The notes beneath the pieces were generated by a model that saw only the letters and a program-made list of their open reading frames with translations, did not search any database and was not told where the DNA came from. A stretch of DNA of 64,000 bases from Rhizobium sp. BK376. GTDB taxonomy: Bacteria > Pseudomonadota > Alphaproteobacteria > Rhizobiales > Rhizobiaceae. Below are positions 44,166 to 52,931 of the stretch, piece after piece. The stretch covers positions 496,001 to 560,000 of the forward strand of contig NZ_SLZG01000001.1 in NCBI RefSeq assembly GCF_004341625.1, in the 5' to 3' direction. The position numbers and the translations under genes were made by a program. Positions within the stretch are counted from its first letter, which is position 1. Every line of letters starts with the position of its first letter.

Positions 44166-45383
44166 GTGAGCGATATCGCAGTTGAAACACTCGATTCGGC
44201 AAGCGTGGCGGAAGCCCCTTCTGGCGCTGCAATCGCGCTTGTCACGCTTGCGCTTGCGGTCGGAAGCTTCGGTATCGGCACCGGCGAATTCGTGATCATG
44301 GGCCTGCTGCCCAATGTCGCCGACACGTTCGGCGTTACCACGCCGCAGGCGGGCCATGTGATCAGCGCCTATGCGCTCGGCGTCGTCATTGGCGCCCCTG
44401 TTATCGCAGTTCTCGCCGCAAAGATGGCGCGACGCACATTGCTTCTTCTGATGATGGCGATCTTTGCGATCGGCAATATATCCAGCGCGCTTGCCCCGAC
44501 CTTCGAAAGCTTCACCATCCTGCGCTTCATCACCGGCCTGCCGCATGGCGCCTATTTCGGCGTTGCGGCGCTGGTGGCCGCTTCGATGGTGCCCGTTCAG
44601 CGCCGCGTCCGCGCCGTCGGCCAGGTGATGCTCGGACTTACCATCGCTACGCTGATCGGTACGCCGATCGCAACTTTCCTCGGTCAGCTTTTGAACTGGC
44701 GCGCCGCCTTCATGATGGTCGGCAGCATCGGCATCGTGACCATGTTGCTGATTGCCCTGTTCCTGCCGCGCGACAAAGTCGAGGAAGGCGCCAGCATCGC
44801 CCGTGAACTTGGAGCGCTCCGCCGCATACAGGTCTGGCTGACGCTTGGCGTCGCAGCGATCGGCTTCGGCGGCATGTTTGCGATCTTCAGCTACGTGGCT
44901 ACGGCAACGACCGACGTCGCGCGTCTGGGACCCGAAATGATCCCCGTCGTGCTGGCACTCTTCGGCATCGGCATGAATGTCGGCAATATCGTCGGCTCGC
45001 GCCTTGGCGACATTTCGCTGAAGGGAACGATCGGCGGCATGATGGCGCTTAACATTTTCATCATGGCACTCTTTGCCCTGACGGCTGCCAATCCGATCAT
45101 GCTGTGCCTTTGCGTCTTCCTCGTCGGCTGCGGCTTTACCGCCTGCCCGGCCGTTCAGACGCGCCTCATGGACGTCGCTGCCGACGCCCAGACCCTGGCT
45201 GCTGCATCCAATCACTCGGCGTTCAACATCGCGAACGCCGTCGGCGCATGGCTCGGAGGTCTCGTGATTTCCTGGGGCCTTACCGCCGCTGCAACGGGTT
45301 ATGTCGGCGCGGTTCTCTCCGCTGCCGGCCTCGTCGTGTTTGCGATCTCAGTTTCCCTGGAGCGCAACGGCCGGACCGCATAG
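44166..45383 (+). CDS. MFS transporter (AraJ/PbuE-like, DHA1 drug-exporter type)
   Basis: A 405-residue major-facilitator exporter with 12 predicted membrane helices. Features are VGSFGIGTGEFVIMGLLPNVA in helix 1 and the loop 2-3 basic motif AAKMARRTLLL. The charged helix 4 segment is ILRFITGLPHGAYFGVAAL, and VMLGLTIATLIGTPIATFLGQLLNWR (antiporter-type motif C) is in helix 5. It starts at GTG 44166 with AAGGAG upstream. Its 3' end overlaps the convergent HxlR gene by 36 bases. Confidence 0.93.
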   Translation: MSDIAVETLDSASVAEAPSGAAIALVTLALAVGSFGIGTGEFVIMGLLPNVADTFGVTTPQAGHVISAYALGVVIGAPVIAVLAAKMARRTLLLLMMAIFAIGNISSALAPTFESFTILRFITGLPHGAYFGVAALVAASMVPVQRRVRAVGQVMLGLTIATLIGTPIATFLGQLLNWRAAFMMVGSIGIVTMLLIALFLPRDKVEEGASIARELGALRRIQVWLTLGVAAIGFGGMFAIFSYVATATTDVARLGPEMIPVVLALFGIGMNVGNIVGSRLGDISLKGTIGGMMALNIFIMALFALTAANPIMLCLCVFLVGCGFTACPAVQTRLMDVAADAQTLAAASNHSAFNIANAVGAWLGGLVISWGLTAAATGYVGAVLSAAGLVVFAISVSLERNGRTA

Positions 45384-45758
45384 GACTTCTGCGGAAACGT
45401 CGCGAATGTGGCGCCCGTCCGGGCGGCAGAAGACATATTCATCACCCCAAGCCGCCAATGCCAGTATGACGGGCTTCAGCGTCTGCCCAAGCGGTGTCAG
45501 CGCATATTCCACGCGCGGCGGGACGACAGGATAAACGGTCCGCGACACGAGACCGGACTCTTCCAGTTCCCTCAATTGCTTCGTGAGCATGCGCTGCGTG
45601 ACCGCAGGCAGCTTGCGCCGCAATTCGTTGAAGCGCAGCGTGCCGTCCATAAGATGGAAAAGGATGACGCCCTTCCATTTTCCATCGAGAAAACTCAGTG
45701 TCGCCTCGACCGGACAGCCCGGGAAATTCTTGAGCAGCTTGGCGCGGGGGAGCGACAT
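45348..45758 (-). CDS. HxlR-family transcriptional regulator
   Basis: A 136-residue winged-helix protein. The family signature PVEATLSFLDGKWKGVILFHLMDGTLRFNELRR (Cys just before: FPGCPV) and TQRMLTKQLRELEESGLVSRTVYPVVPPRVEYALTPLG are complete. The Cys near the N-terminus is the redox- or aldehyde-sensing position in some members. AAGGAT precedes ATG 45758. It is divergent from a quinone-oxidoreductase gene, the usual target of HxlR regulators, and convergent with an MFS exporter. Confidence 0.93.
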   Translation of the reverse strand: MSLPRAKLLKNFPGCPVEATLSFLDGKWKGVILFHLMDGTLRFNELRRKLPAVTQRMLTKQLRELEESGLVSRTVYPVVPPRVEYALTPLGQTLKPVILALAAWGDEYVFCRPDGRHIRDVSAEVLCGPAVALQGN

Positions 45759-45775
45759 TGACGGTATCCTTTTTG

Positions 45776-45786
45776 GTACTACGTAC
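45776..45786. promoter_or_regulatory. Candidate HxlR operator
   Basis: The dyad GTAC-TAC-GTAC lies in the short gap between hxlR-type and oxidoreductase genes, with a third GGTA just upstream (45764). Its position suits control of both genes. Confidence 0.4.
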
Positions 45787-45860
45787 AGAATTTGTGCATT
45801 CTTGCGCTTATCGAACATAAGTCGCATCTAGCCTCCGTGCAACAAACACAGGAGTTCCCC

Positions 45861-46874
45861 ATGCGCGCCGTCGGCTACAAGACCCCGCAACCGATTTCCG
45901 CCGAAACCTCGTTGATCGACATCGAACTTCCAGTCCCGGAAGCCCGAGGTCGTGACCTTCTGGTCGAAGTGAAAGCCGTTTCCGTCAATCCCGTCGATGT
46001 GAAGGTTCGCGCGAACGCCGCGCCCGAATCGGGCCAGGCACGCGTGCTCGGCTTCGACGCCGCCGGCGTCGTCAAGGCCGTCGGATCAGATGCGAGCCTC
46101 TTTAAGGTCGGTGACGAGGTGTTCTATTCGGGCGTCATCAACCGGGCGGGCTCCAATGCCGAGTTCCAGCTGGTCGACGAGCGCATCGTCGGCGTCAAGC
46201 CGAGGAGCCTCGACTTTGCGGCAGCGGCCGCCCTGCCCCTGACATCAATCACAGCCTACGAGACGCTGTTCGACCGGCTGAAGGTCCAGGATCCCGTTTC
46301 CGGCGCGGCGAATGCGATCGTGATCATCGGCGGCGCCGGCGGCGTCGGTTCGATCGCCATCCAGATCGCCCGCACCCTGACCGACCTCACGATCATCGCC
46401 ACCGCCTCGCGGCCGGAAACCCAGGCCTGGGTGAAGGAGCATGGCGCTCATCATGTCGTCGATCATTCCAAGCCGATCGCCCCGCAAATCGCGGCACTCG
46501 GTATCGGCGCACCCGGCTTCATCTTCTCGACGACCAATACCGATCGCCATATCGCCGATATCGTCGAAGCCATCGCGCCGCAGGGCCGCTTCGCCCTGAT
46601 CGACGACCCGAAGGTGATGGATGTCATGCCGTTCAAGCGCAAAGCGGTCTCGATCCATTGGGAACTGATGTTTACCCGCCCGCTCTTCGGCACGCCCGAC
46701 ATGATCGAGCAGCACAAGATCCTCAACAAGATCTCCGAGCTTGTCGATGCCGGCAAAATCCAGACGACGCTGACGGAAACTGTCGGCACGATCAATGCCG
46801 CGAATCTGAAGAAGGCGCATGCCCTCGTCGAGAGCGGCAAGATGAAGGGCAAGGTCGTTCTGGCCGGCTTCTGA
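45861..46874 (+). CDS. Zinc-type alcohol dehydrogenase/quinone oxidoreductase (MDR family)
   Basis: A 337-residue NADPH-dependent medium-chain reductase of the zinc-binding ADH-family (QOR-like, YhdH/ZADH) type. It has the N-terminal GroES-like domain (VKAVSVNPVDVKVRANA, VLGFDAAGVVKAVGSD) and the Rossmann motif VIIGGAGGVGSIAIQIARTL (about 150-170). Zinc ligands are not obvious, so it is probably a zinc-free quinone or enal reductase despite the database name. AGGAG precedes the ATG. A terminator follows. Confidence 0.92.
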   Translation: MRAVGYKTPQPISAETSLIDIELPVPEARGRDLLVEVKAVSVNPVDVKVRANAAPESGQARVLGFDAAGVVKAVGSDASLFKVGDEVFYSGVINRAGSNAEFQLVDERIVGVKPRSLDFAAAAALPLTSITAYETLFDRLKVQDPVSGAANAIVIIGGAGGVGSIAIQIARTLTDLTIIATASRPETQAWVKEHGAHHVVDHSKPIAPQIAALGIGAPGFIFSTTNTDRHIADIVEAIAPQGRFALIDDPKVMDVMPFKRKAVSIHWELMFTRPLFGTPDMIEQHKILNKISELVDAGKIQTTLTETVGTINAANLKKAHALVESGKMKGKVVLAGF

Positions 46875-46891
46875 CCCTCACCCTTGAGCTG

Positions 46892-46930
46892 TCCGGCCGC
46901 CGGAACAAACGCGGCCGGATTGCGTTTTTA
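46892..46930 (+). terminator. Terminator after the quinone oxidoreductase gene
   Basis: A 9-bp stem TCCGGCCGC/GCGGCCGGA (46892-46900 with 46911-46919) is followed by TTGCGTTTTTA. It terminates the upstream gene. Confidence 0.75.
46902..46926 (+). promoter_or_regulatory. Candidate general-stress (EcfG/RpoE2-type) promoter overlapping the terminator
   Basis: GGAAC-N16-CGTT (46902-46906 and 46923-46926) matches the consensus known for alphaproteobacterial EcfG sigma factors. It lies about 300 bases upstream of mgtE and inside the terminator hairpin of the preceding gene, so a chance match is possible. Confidence 0.35.
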
Positions 46931-47225
46931 CCTTTTGGAAACAGAAATTTAATCCTCGGTTCAGGCTGTTAGCCGCCAAACTAAAAACACGCTGCGACAT
47001 TCTGGCATTAACCCACTCCGTCTCTTGACTTTTCACGATATCGGAGCGACCTATCGCCACGTGGAGAACATGCAGTTTTTCATACCGATTAACCGGAGCC
47101 ATCTCACGATGCCTAGCGACAGTAGTAGTCGATTGCCTTTGCCGTCCGCGGCGTTCGTGCTCTGACCGACTCCTGTCGGCTCGCCACGATCTGCTGCGAC
47201 GGCGGATCGACAGAAAGGCGAGCAT
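46931..47225. other. Upstream leader region of mgtE
   Basis: No gene. The stretch before mgtE contains CCGAC-TCCT-GTCGG and other GC-rich dyads (about 47165-47180), so a structured 5' leader is possible. No riboswitch class could be recognised. Confidence 0.35.
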
Positions 47226-48599
47226 ATGAACATCAACAGCTTTCCTATCCGGGCTGGTAACGCTGCCCGCGCCCTCATGGGCAACACCCGCGGCACTTCG
47301 ATCGCGGAACGCGTTGAGGCGCTGAACGCGCTTAGCGTGTCTGAAGCCGCTCGCACCATTTCGCACATGCCGCTGGAACGGGCCGTTGCGGTCCTCGACC
47401 GGCCGGAACTGCGCAATGCAGCACCCGTGCTCGCGCATATGAGCGCCGATGCGGCAGCCAAACTGCTTCACGGCATGTCGAATGACCGCGTTGCAGACGT
47501 CCTGCTCGAAATGGACGACGACATCCGCGCTCACCTGTTTTCGCGGCTCGATGAGCCCGTCCAGGTCGCGATCTCGCACCTGATGGGCTATCCGCCGCGC
47601 ACGGCAGGCAGCATCATGACGACGGAATTCGTCAGCGTCTATGCCAGCTGGACCGTTGCGCAGACGCTGGATCACGTTCGCCAGGTGGAGCGTTCGCGCG
47701 AAACCGTTTATGCGATCTATGTGTTGGATGACGACACTCATGCCTTGCTGCATGTGGTTACCCTGCGTCGTCTCATCACCGGCCAGCCGGACGCCTGCAT
47801 TCTCTCGATCGCCCAGAAAGGTACGCCTATCACGGCAAGCCCGCTGATGCGTCAGGAAGACGTTGCGCGCCTGATCCGCAAGCACGATCTGCTCGCCCTG
47901 CCCGTCACGGATGAAAACGGTCATGTGCTCGGCATCGTCACGGTCGACGACGTGATCGACACGATGATTGCCGACACCACCGAATCCGCACAGCGTTTCG
48001 GCGGTATGGAAGCCCTTGGCAAGCCGTACATGAAGATCAGCTTCGCCGGCATGATCCGCAAGCGCGCCGGCTGGCTCTGTGCCCTCTTCCTCGGCGAGAT
48101 GCTGACGGCAAGCGCCATGCAGCATTTCGAAGGGGAGCTGGAGAAGGCTGTCGTGCTGACGCTTTTCATTCCGCTGATCATGAGCTCTGGCGGCAACTCA
48201 GGTTCGCAGGCAACGTCGCTGATCATCCGGGCACTTGCTGTCGGCGAGTTGAAGCTCTCCGATTGGTGGCGGGTACTGCTGCGCGAAATTCCAAGCGGCA
48301 TCGTGCTCGGCGCCATCCTCGGCATCGTCGGCATGGCACGCGTCATCTTCTGGCAGCAGACCGGCCTCTACGACTACGGTCCGCACTGGCAGCTGGTCGC
48401 CTTGACGGTCTTTGCCGCCCTTGTCGGCATCGTCACGTTCGGCTCTCTCTCCGGCTCGATGCTGCCGTTCATATTGCAGAAGCTGCGTCTCGATCCGGCA
48501 ACGGCATCTGCGCCCTTCGTCGCAACGCTGGTCGACGTCACCGGGTTGGTCATCTACTTCTCGGTGGCGTTGCTGATCCTCAGCGGCACGCTGCTCTGA
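47226..48599 (+). CDS. mgtE: Magnesium transporter MgtE
   Basis: A 457-residue Mg2+ channel. The N domain (about 25-125: HMSADAAAKLLHGMSNDRVADVLLEMDDD), the pair of CBS domains (about 135-255, beginning SIMTTEFVSVYASWTVAQTLDHVR and ending LGIVTVDDVIDTMI) and the five-helix membrane domain (about 285-457, with LFIPLIMSSGGNSGSQATSLIIRALA, the ion-pore motif) are complete. AAAGGCGAG precedes the ATG. A terminator follows. Confidence 0.95.
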   Translation: MNINSFPIRAGNAARALMGNTRGTSIAERVEALNALSVSEAARTISHMPLERAVAVLDRPELRNAAPVLAHMSADAAAKLLHGMSNDRVADVLLEMDDDIRAHLFSRLDEPVQVAISHLMGYPPRTAGSIMTTEFVSVYASWTVAQTLDHVRQVERSRETVYAIYVLDDDTHALLHVVTLRRLITGQPDACILSIAQKGTPITASPLMRQEDVARLIRKHDLLALPVTDENGHVLGIVTVDDVIDTMIADTTESAQRFGGMEALGKPYMKISFAGMIRKRAGWLCALFLGEMLTASAMQHFEGELEKAVVLTLFIPLIMSSGGNSGSQATSLIIRALAVGELKLSDWWRVLLREIPSGIVLGAILGIVGMARVIFWQQTGLYDYGPHWQLVALTVFAALVGIVTFGSLSGSMLPFILQKLRLDPATASAPFVATLVDVTGLVIYFSVALLILSGTLL

Positions 48600-48620
48600 T
48601 CTCAATCCAACGGGATTTCG

Positions 48621-48646
48621 AAGGGGCCGGAGACGGCCCCTTTTTT
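48621..48646 (+). terminator. Terminator of mgtE
   Basis: An 8-bp stem AAGGGGCC/GGCCCCTT (48621-48628 with 48635-48642) is followed by six T, immediately beside the convergent Lrp stop codon. Confidence 0.85.
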
Positions 48647-49119
48647 CATGCGCCTTCCGGCAGCTTGAGCACGCCGCCGGTCTTCATCGTGCGGATCGCG
48701 AAATTCGAGCGGATATCGCTGACATTCGGCAGGGTCAGCAGCGTGTCGGTCAGCAGCCGCTCATAGGCAGCCAGATCTTCCACGACCACTTCGGCCAAGA
48801 AATCCGCCGTTCCCGATATGAGGAAACAGGAGACGATCTCCGGGATGGCCAGCAGCGCCGCCTGCTGCGCCTCGGAATTTTCGCGGGTGTGATGTGCCAC
48901 CTTCAATTCGACAAAGATCGTCAATCCGAGACCGACCTCCTTTCGGTCGATGTCCGCACGGTAGCCGCGGATGACGCCCGATTTTTCGAGGTTACGAATA
49001 CGGCGCAGACAAGGCGACGGCGAAAGGTTTACCTTTTCTGCAATCTCGACATTGGTGGCGCGCGCATCCTCCTGCAGGCATTTCAGGATGGCGAGATCGA
49101 ATTTATCCAGATTTGGCAT
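48646..49119 (-). CDS. Lrp/AsnC family transcriptional regulator
   Basis: A 157-residue regulator with the N-terminal HTH (LDKFDLAILKCLQEDARATNVEIAEKVNLSPSPCLRRIRNLEKSGVI) and the C-terminal RAM ligand-binding domain (FVELKVAHH..., CFLISGTADFLAEVVVEDLAAYE). It is divergent from an EamA-type exporter and probably regulates it, as Lrp-family proteins often control adjacent amino-acid exporters. ATG 49119 gives the standard family length. Confidence 0.95.
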   Translation of the reverse strand: MPNLDKFDLAILKCLQEDARATNVEIAEKVNLSPSPCLRRIRNLEKSGVIRGYRADIDRKEVGLGLTIFVELKVAHHTRENSEAQQAALLAIPEIVSCFLISGTADFLAEVVVEDLAAYERLLTDTLLTLPNVSDIRSNFAIRTMKTGGVLKLPEGA

Positions 49120-49264
49120 CTTTTGTAATTCTGATGATAGAATTTGGCAGATCATTGCTGATAGCACGATTTTGACGCCATAGATAGCAAGGACATGCCC
49201 TGCCCATTGGCAGTATCTTTTTCTTCGACCGGACAGGATCCGGATGGAGAAAAGGAGTAGATCG

Positions 49265-50167
49265 ATGAGCGCTCTGACATTTTCGACCGAGAAGTCTTCG
49301 TCTCCCGCCGCAGGCTATGTCGGCGGGGCCGTGACAGTGCTGATCTGGGCCACCTGGATTCTCGCCACGCGCCACAGCGCCGCGACCAAGCTTGGGACGA
49401 TCGACATCGGGCTCATCCGATATGGCATTCCGGCGATCGCTCTCGCGCCGGTCTGGCTGAAGACCGGTCTGTTGCCGAAGCAGGTTCCGTTGAAAATCCT
49501 GGCGCTGATGGTCACTGGCGCCGGGGCAGTCTTCTTCCAGTTGACGACGCACGCGATCCATTCCACGCCCGCGGCCTCCGCCGGCATTCTTTTGGGTGGC
49601 TCGATGCCGCTTGCAACCGCACTGATCGGCGTCGTGCTCTTCAAGGAGCGCCCCGATATCACGCGCTGGGTCGGGCTTGGGGCAATTGTCGTCGGCGTCA
49701 CGATCCTGCTGTTGCGCAGTCTTTCCGATGCGAGCCTTCCCGGAACGAGCTTCATCTTGCTTCCCGCCGGCGCCGTCCTCTGGGCCTGCTACACCCACGC
49801 CTTCCGCCGCTCCGGCCTCACCGCCATCCAGGCAAGCGCGCTGATCGCCATCTGGTCCTTCCTGATCAACCTGGCACTGGCCTTCGTCTTCGGCACATCG
49901 CTGATGGAGGTGCCGCTTCCGGAAATCGGCCTGCAGGCGCTGAGCCAGGGATTGCTGTCAGGGCTTGCCGCAACCGTGGCCTACGGCATTGCCGTGCAGC
50001 GGCTCGGCGGCACACAGGCAGCGACCTTCACCGCGATCACGCCGGTGCTGGCAACGATCGGAGGCGGCGTGCTGCTCGGCGAAGAGATCGGTTTTGCCGA
50101 GATTGCCGCCGCCGTCATCACCGGCGCGGGGGTGGCATTGTCGACAGGAATTCTGAGCAAGCGGTAG
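49265..50167 (+). CDS. EamA/DMT-family transporter
   Basis: A 300-residue membrane protein with ten predicted helices and two EamA repeats; GYVGGAVTVLIWATWILATRHSA opens the first and VLWACYTHAFRRSGLTAIQASAL the second. The conserved glutamate-containing segment is GGGVLLGEEIGFAEIAAAVITGAGV near the end. Members export amino acids or other metabolites. AAAAGGAG precedes ATG 49265. The divergent Lrp-type gene suggests an amino-acid-related substrate. Confidence 0.92.
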   Translation: MSALTFSTEKSSSPAAGYVGGAVTVLIWATWILATRHSAATKLGTIDIGLIRYGIPAIALAPVWLKTGLLPKQVPLKILALMVTGAGAVFFQLTTHAIHSTPAASAGILLGGSMPLATALIGVVLFKERPDITRWVGLGAIVVGVTILLLRSLSDASLPGTSFILLPAGAVLWACYTHAFRRSGLTAIQASALIAIWSFLINLALAFVFGTSLMEVPLPEIGLQALSQGLLSGLAATVAYGIAVQRLGGTQAATFTAITPVLATIGGGVLLGEEIGFAEIAAAVITGAGVALSTGILSKR

Positions 50168-50196
50168 CGCTGCATCTCCAGCGAATATCTCAAGCG

Positions 50197-50227
50197 TAAA
50201 ACGGGCCGAAAAAACAAAGCGGCCCGT
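50197..50227 (-). terminator. Terminator of etfD
   Basis: On the minus strand the stem ACGGGCCG/CGGCCCGT (50220-50227 with 50201-50208) is followed by TTTTACG. It lies after the etfD stop. Confidence 0.65.
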
Positions 50228-50254
50228 CGTCGTTATTCTCGCGAAGCGCGTCTA

Positions 50255-51919
50255 TTACATATTCGGATAGACCGGCCCCTCACCGCCCTGCGGGGGGACC
50301 CAGTTGATATTCTGGTTGGGGTCCTTGATGTCGCAGGTCTTGCAGTGGACGCAGTTCTGGGCGTTGATGACGTAGGTTTCCTTGCCGTCCTTCTCCACCC
50401 ATTCATAGACGCCGGCCGGACAGTAGCGGGTCGACGGACCTGCGAAGATGTCGTGCTCGGACGACTTCTGCAGCGCCATGTCCTTCACCTTCAGATGGAC
50501 CGGCTCGTTCTCCTCGTGATTGGTGTTCGACAGGAACACCGAGGACAGGCGGTCGAAGGTGAGCACGCCATCCGGCTTCGGATAGGCAATCTTCTTGTGC
50601 TTGGCGGCCGGCTCCAGCGACTGGGCGTCCGTCTTGCCATGCTTCAGCGTGCCGAAGAAGGAGAATCCGAAGAGCTGGTTCGTCCACATGTCGAGGCCGC
50701 CAAGGCCGATGCCGACGAGCGTGCCGAACTTCGACCAGAGCGGCTTGACGTTGCGCACCCGCTTCAGGTCCTTGCCGATCGCCGACGAGCGCCACTCGTT
50801 CTCGATCTCGATGACCTCGTCGTTGGCGCGGCCCGACGCGATCGCTGCCGCGATCTTGTCGGCGGCCAGCATGCCCGAGAGTACAGCATTGTGGCTGCCC
50901 TTGATGCGCGGCACGTTGACGAAGCCGGCCGAGCAGCCGATCAGCGCGCCGCCGGCAAAGGTCAGTTTCGGCACGGACTGATAGCCGCCCTCGGTGATGG
51001 CGCGGGCGCCATAGGAGAGCCGCTTGCCACCTTCGAATGTGCCGCGGATCGCCGGATGTGTCTTGAAGCGCTGGAATTCTTCGAAGGGATAGAGATAGGG
51101 GTTCTTGTAGTTCAGGTGCATCACGAAGCCGACGGCGACGAGATTGTCTTCCAGATGATAAAGGAAGGAGCCGCCGCCTGTATTCATGTCCAGCGGCCAG
51201 CCGAACGAATGCTGAACGAGACCCTGCTTGTGGTTTTCCGGCTTCACCTGCCAGAGTTCCTTGATGCCGATGCCGAATTTCTGGGGCTCGGCATCCCCCG
51301 ACAGGTCGAATTTGGCGATCAACTGCTTGGCCAGCGAGCCACGCACGCCTTCGCCGATCAGCACATATTTGCCGAGCAACTCCATGCCGCGCGTGTAGTT
51401 GGGGCCGGGCTCGCCATTCTTCTCGATGCCCATGTCGCCGGTCGCAACGCCGATGACGGCACCTTCGTCATTATAAAGGACTTCGGTTGCGGCAAAGCCC
51501 GGATAGATCTCGACGCCGAGACCTTCGGCCTTTTCGGCCAGCCAGCGACAGACGTTTCCGAGCGAGACGATGTAATTGCCGTGATTGCTCATCAGCGGCG
51601 GCATGATGAAATTCGGCAGGCGGATCGATCCGGCCGGACCGAGAAACAGGAAATGGTCGGCGGTGACTTCGGTCTTGAAGGGATGCCCCTCCTCTTCGCG
51701 CCAGCCGGGCAGCAGGCGGTCGATGCCGATGGGATCGACGACGGCGCCGGAAAGAATATGCGCGCCGACTTCCGCCCCCTTCTCGAGCACGACGACGGTC
51801 AGATCCGGATTGACCTGCTTCAGGCGTATCGCAGCCGACAGGCCGGCCGGGCCTGCGCCGACGATCACAACGTCGAATTCCATGCTCTCGCGTTCGGGCA
51901 GTTCACTTGCTTCGGTCAT
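50255..51919 (-). CDS. etfD: Electron transfer flavoprotein-ubiquinone oxidoreductase
   Basis: A 554-residue membrane-associated enzyme that passes electrons from ETF to ubiquinone, linking fatty-acid and amino-acid dehydrogenases to the respiratory chain. It has the FAD motif VVIVGAGPAGLSAAIRLK (about 17-34), the ETF-QO family segments GAHILSGAVVDP and GPNYTRGMELLGKYVLIGEGVRGSLAKQL, and the C-terminal 4Fe-4S ferredoxin-type cluster (RYCPAGVYE plus NAQNCVHCKTCDIKDP). It is alone on this strand. Confidence 0.97.
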   Translation of the reverse strand: MTEASELPERESMEFDVVIVGAGPAGLSAAIRLKQVNPDLTVVVLEKGAEVGAHILSGAVVDPIGIDRLLPGWREEEGHPFKTEVTADHFLFLGPAGSIRLPNFIMPPLMSNHGNYIVSLGNVCRWLAEKAEGLGVEIYPGFAATEVLYNDEGAVIGVATGDMGIEKNGEPGPNYTRGMELLGKYVLIGEGVRGSLAKQLIAKFDLSGDAEPQKFGIGIKELWQVKPENHKQGLVQHSFGWPLDMNTGGGSFLYHLEDNLVAVGFVMHLNYKNPYLYPFEEFQRFKTHPAIRGTFEGGKRLSYGARAITEGGYQSVPKLTFAGGALIGCSAGFVNVPRIKGSHNAVLSGMLAADKIAAAIASGRANDEVIEIENEWRSSAIGKDLKRVRNVKPLWSKFGTLVGIGLGGLDMWTNQLFGFSFFGTLKHGKTDAQSLEPAAKHKKIAYPKPDGVLTFDRLSSVFLSNTNHEENEPVHLKVKDMALQKSSEHDIFAGPSTRYCPAGVYEWVEKDGKETYVINAQNCVHCKTCDIKDPNQNINWVPPQGGEGPVYPNM

Positions 51920-52142
51920 TCAAATCTCCGCCGGTCGTATGCGACCCCATTTCCCCGTTTTGGCTTTATCTCTTGTCAAAACATAAAGGGATTGTCGAGC
52001 CGTCAAGCGACAGGCAATGGCTCAATTCGCACCTGATGAAAGTGGTGGGCACAATCGCCCGCATATGCCCTTTCAATGTCTGCCCGCCTCGATCATAAAT
52101 TCCCTGATATCGAAGTTGGATTTCGCAGAGAAAGGCCCCGTC

Positions 52143-52931
52143 ATGGATCTCGGTATAAAGGGAAAACGCGCACTCGTTCTGGCTTCTTCCAAGGGCCTCG
52201 GTCATGGCATTGCCGTCGCGCTGGCGCGGGAGGGGGCAAATGTGCTGCTTTGCGGCCGCAGCGGCGAGATCCTTGAGGCAAACTGCGCGGCAATCAATGC
52301 CGAGGGCCACGGCAGAGCCGACTGGATATGGGCTGACCTCACAGACGAGAATTTCATTGCGACCGTCGGCAGGGGCGTTGCCGACAAGTTCGGCGGCCTT
52401 GATATTCTCGTCAACAATAGCGGCGGCCCGACACCGGGCACGACCGAGGACATGACGGAGGAGAAGCTGGAAACCTACTTCATCTCCATGGTCGCACGCA
52501 TCATCTCGCTGACGAACAGCCTGCTGCCCGGCATGAAGAAGCAGGGTTGGGGCCGTATCCTGACCGTCGCGTCCTCCGGGATCATCGAGCCGATCACGAA
52601 CCTGGCGCTCTCCAACACCATGCGACCGGCTCTCGCCGGCTGGAGCAAGACGCTTGCAAGCGAGGTTGCGAGCCACGGTATAACGGCCAATATGCTCCTG
52701 CCGGGAAGCATCGCCACTGCCCGCCTTAACGACATCGACACTGCGAACGCCAAGCGCACGGGTAGAAGCATGGACGATATTCGCGCCGAAAGGCAGGCTC
52801 GAATCCCCGCCGGACGCTATGGGCGAGTCGACGAATTTGCCGCTACCGCCGCCTTTTTGTGCAGCGAGCCGGCGAGCTACATCACCGGCGCAATGATCCG
52901 CTGCGACGGAGGTGCGGCCCGATCGGTTTGA
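52143..52931 (+). CDS. Atypical short-chain dehydrogenase/reductase (BKR-like)
   Basis: A 262-residue Rossmann-fold SDR beginning MDLGIKGKRALVLASSKGLG. The fold is clear (LVNNSGGPTPG as the NNAG-like motif, TVASSGIIEP), but the nucleotide motif reads LASSKGLG instead of TGxxxGIG. The catalytic Tyr-x-x-x-Lys position reads SNTMR (about 157-161). This matches the BKR-like SDR subgroup described as lacking a perfect cofactor motif and catalytic tetrad. Reductase activity is uncertain. AAAGG precedes ATG 52143. Confidence 0.9.
   Translation: MDLGIKGKRALVLASSKGLGHGIAVALAREGANVLLCGRSGEILEANCAAINAEGHGRADWIWADLTDENFIATVGRGVADKFGGLDILVNNSGGPTPGTTEDMTEEKLETYFISMVARIISLTNSLLPGMKKQGWGRILTVASSGIIEPITNLALSNTMRPALAGWSKTLASEVASHGITANMLLPGSIATARLNDIDTANAKRTGRSMDDIRAERQARIPAGRYGRVDEFAATAAFLCSEPASYITGAMIRCDGGAARSV

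Noticed and set aside
46878..48125. 415-codon frame antisense to mgtE
   Set aside because: It covers the mgtE start and its upstream region and shows no protein signature.
50345..52036. 563-codon frame antisense to etfD
   Set aside because: It mirrors etfD and is composed of His/Arg/Gly-rich sequence typical of an opposite-strand shadow.
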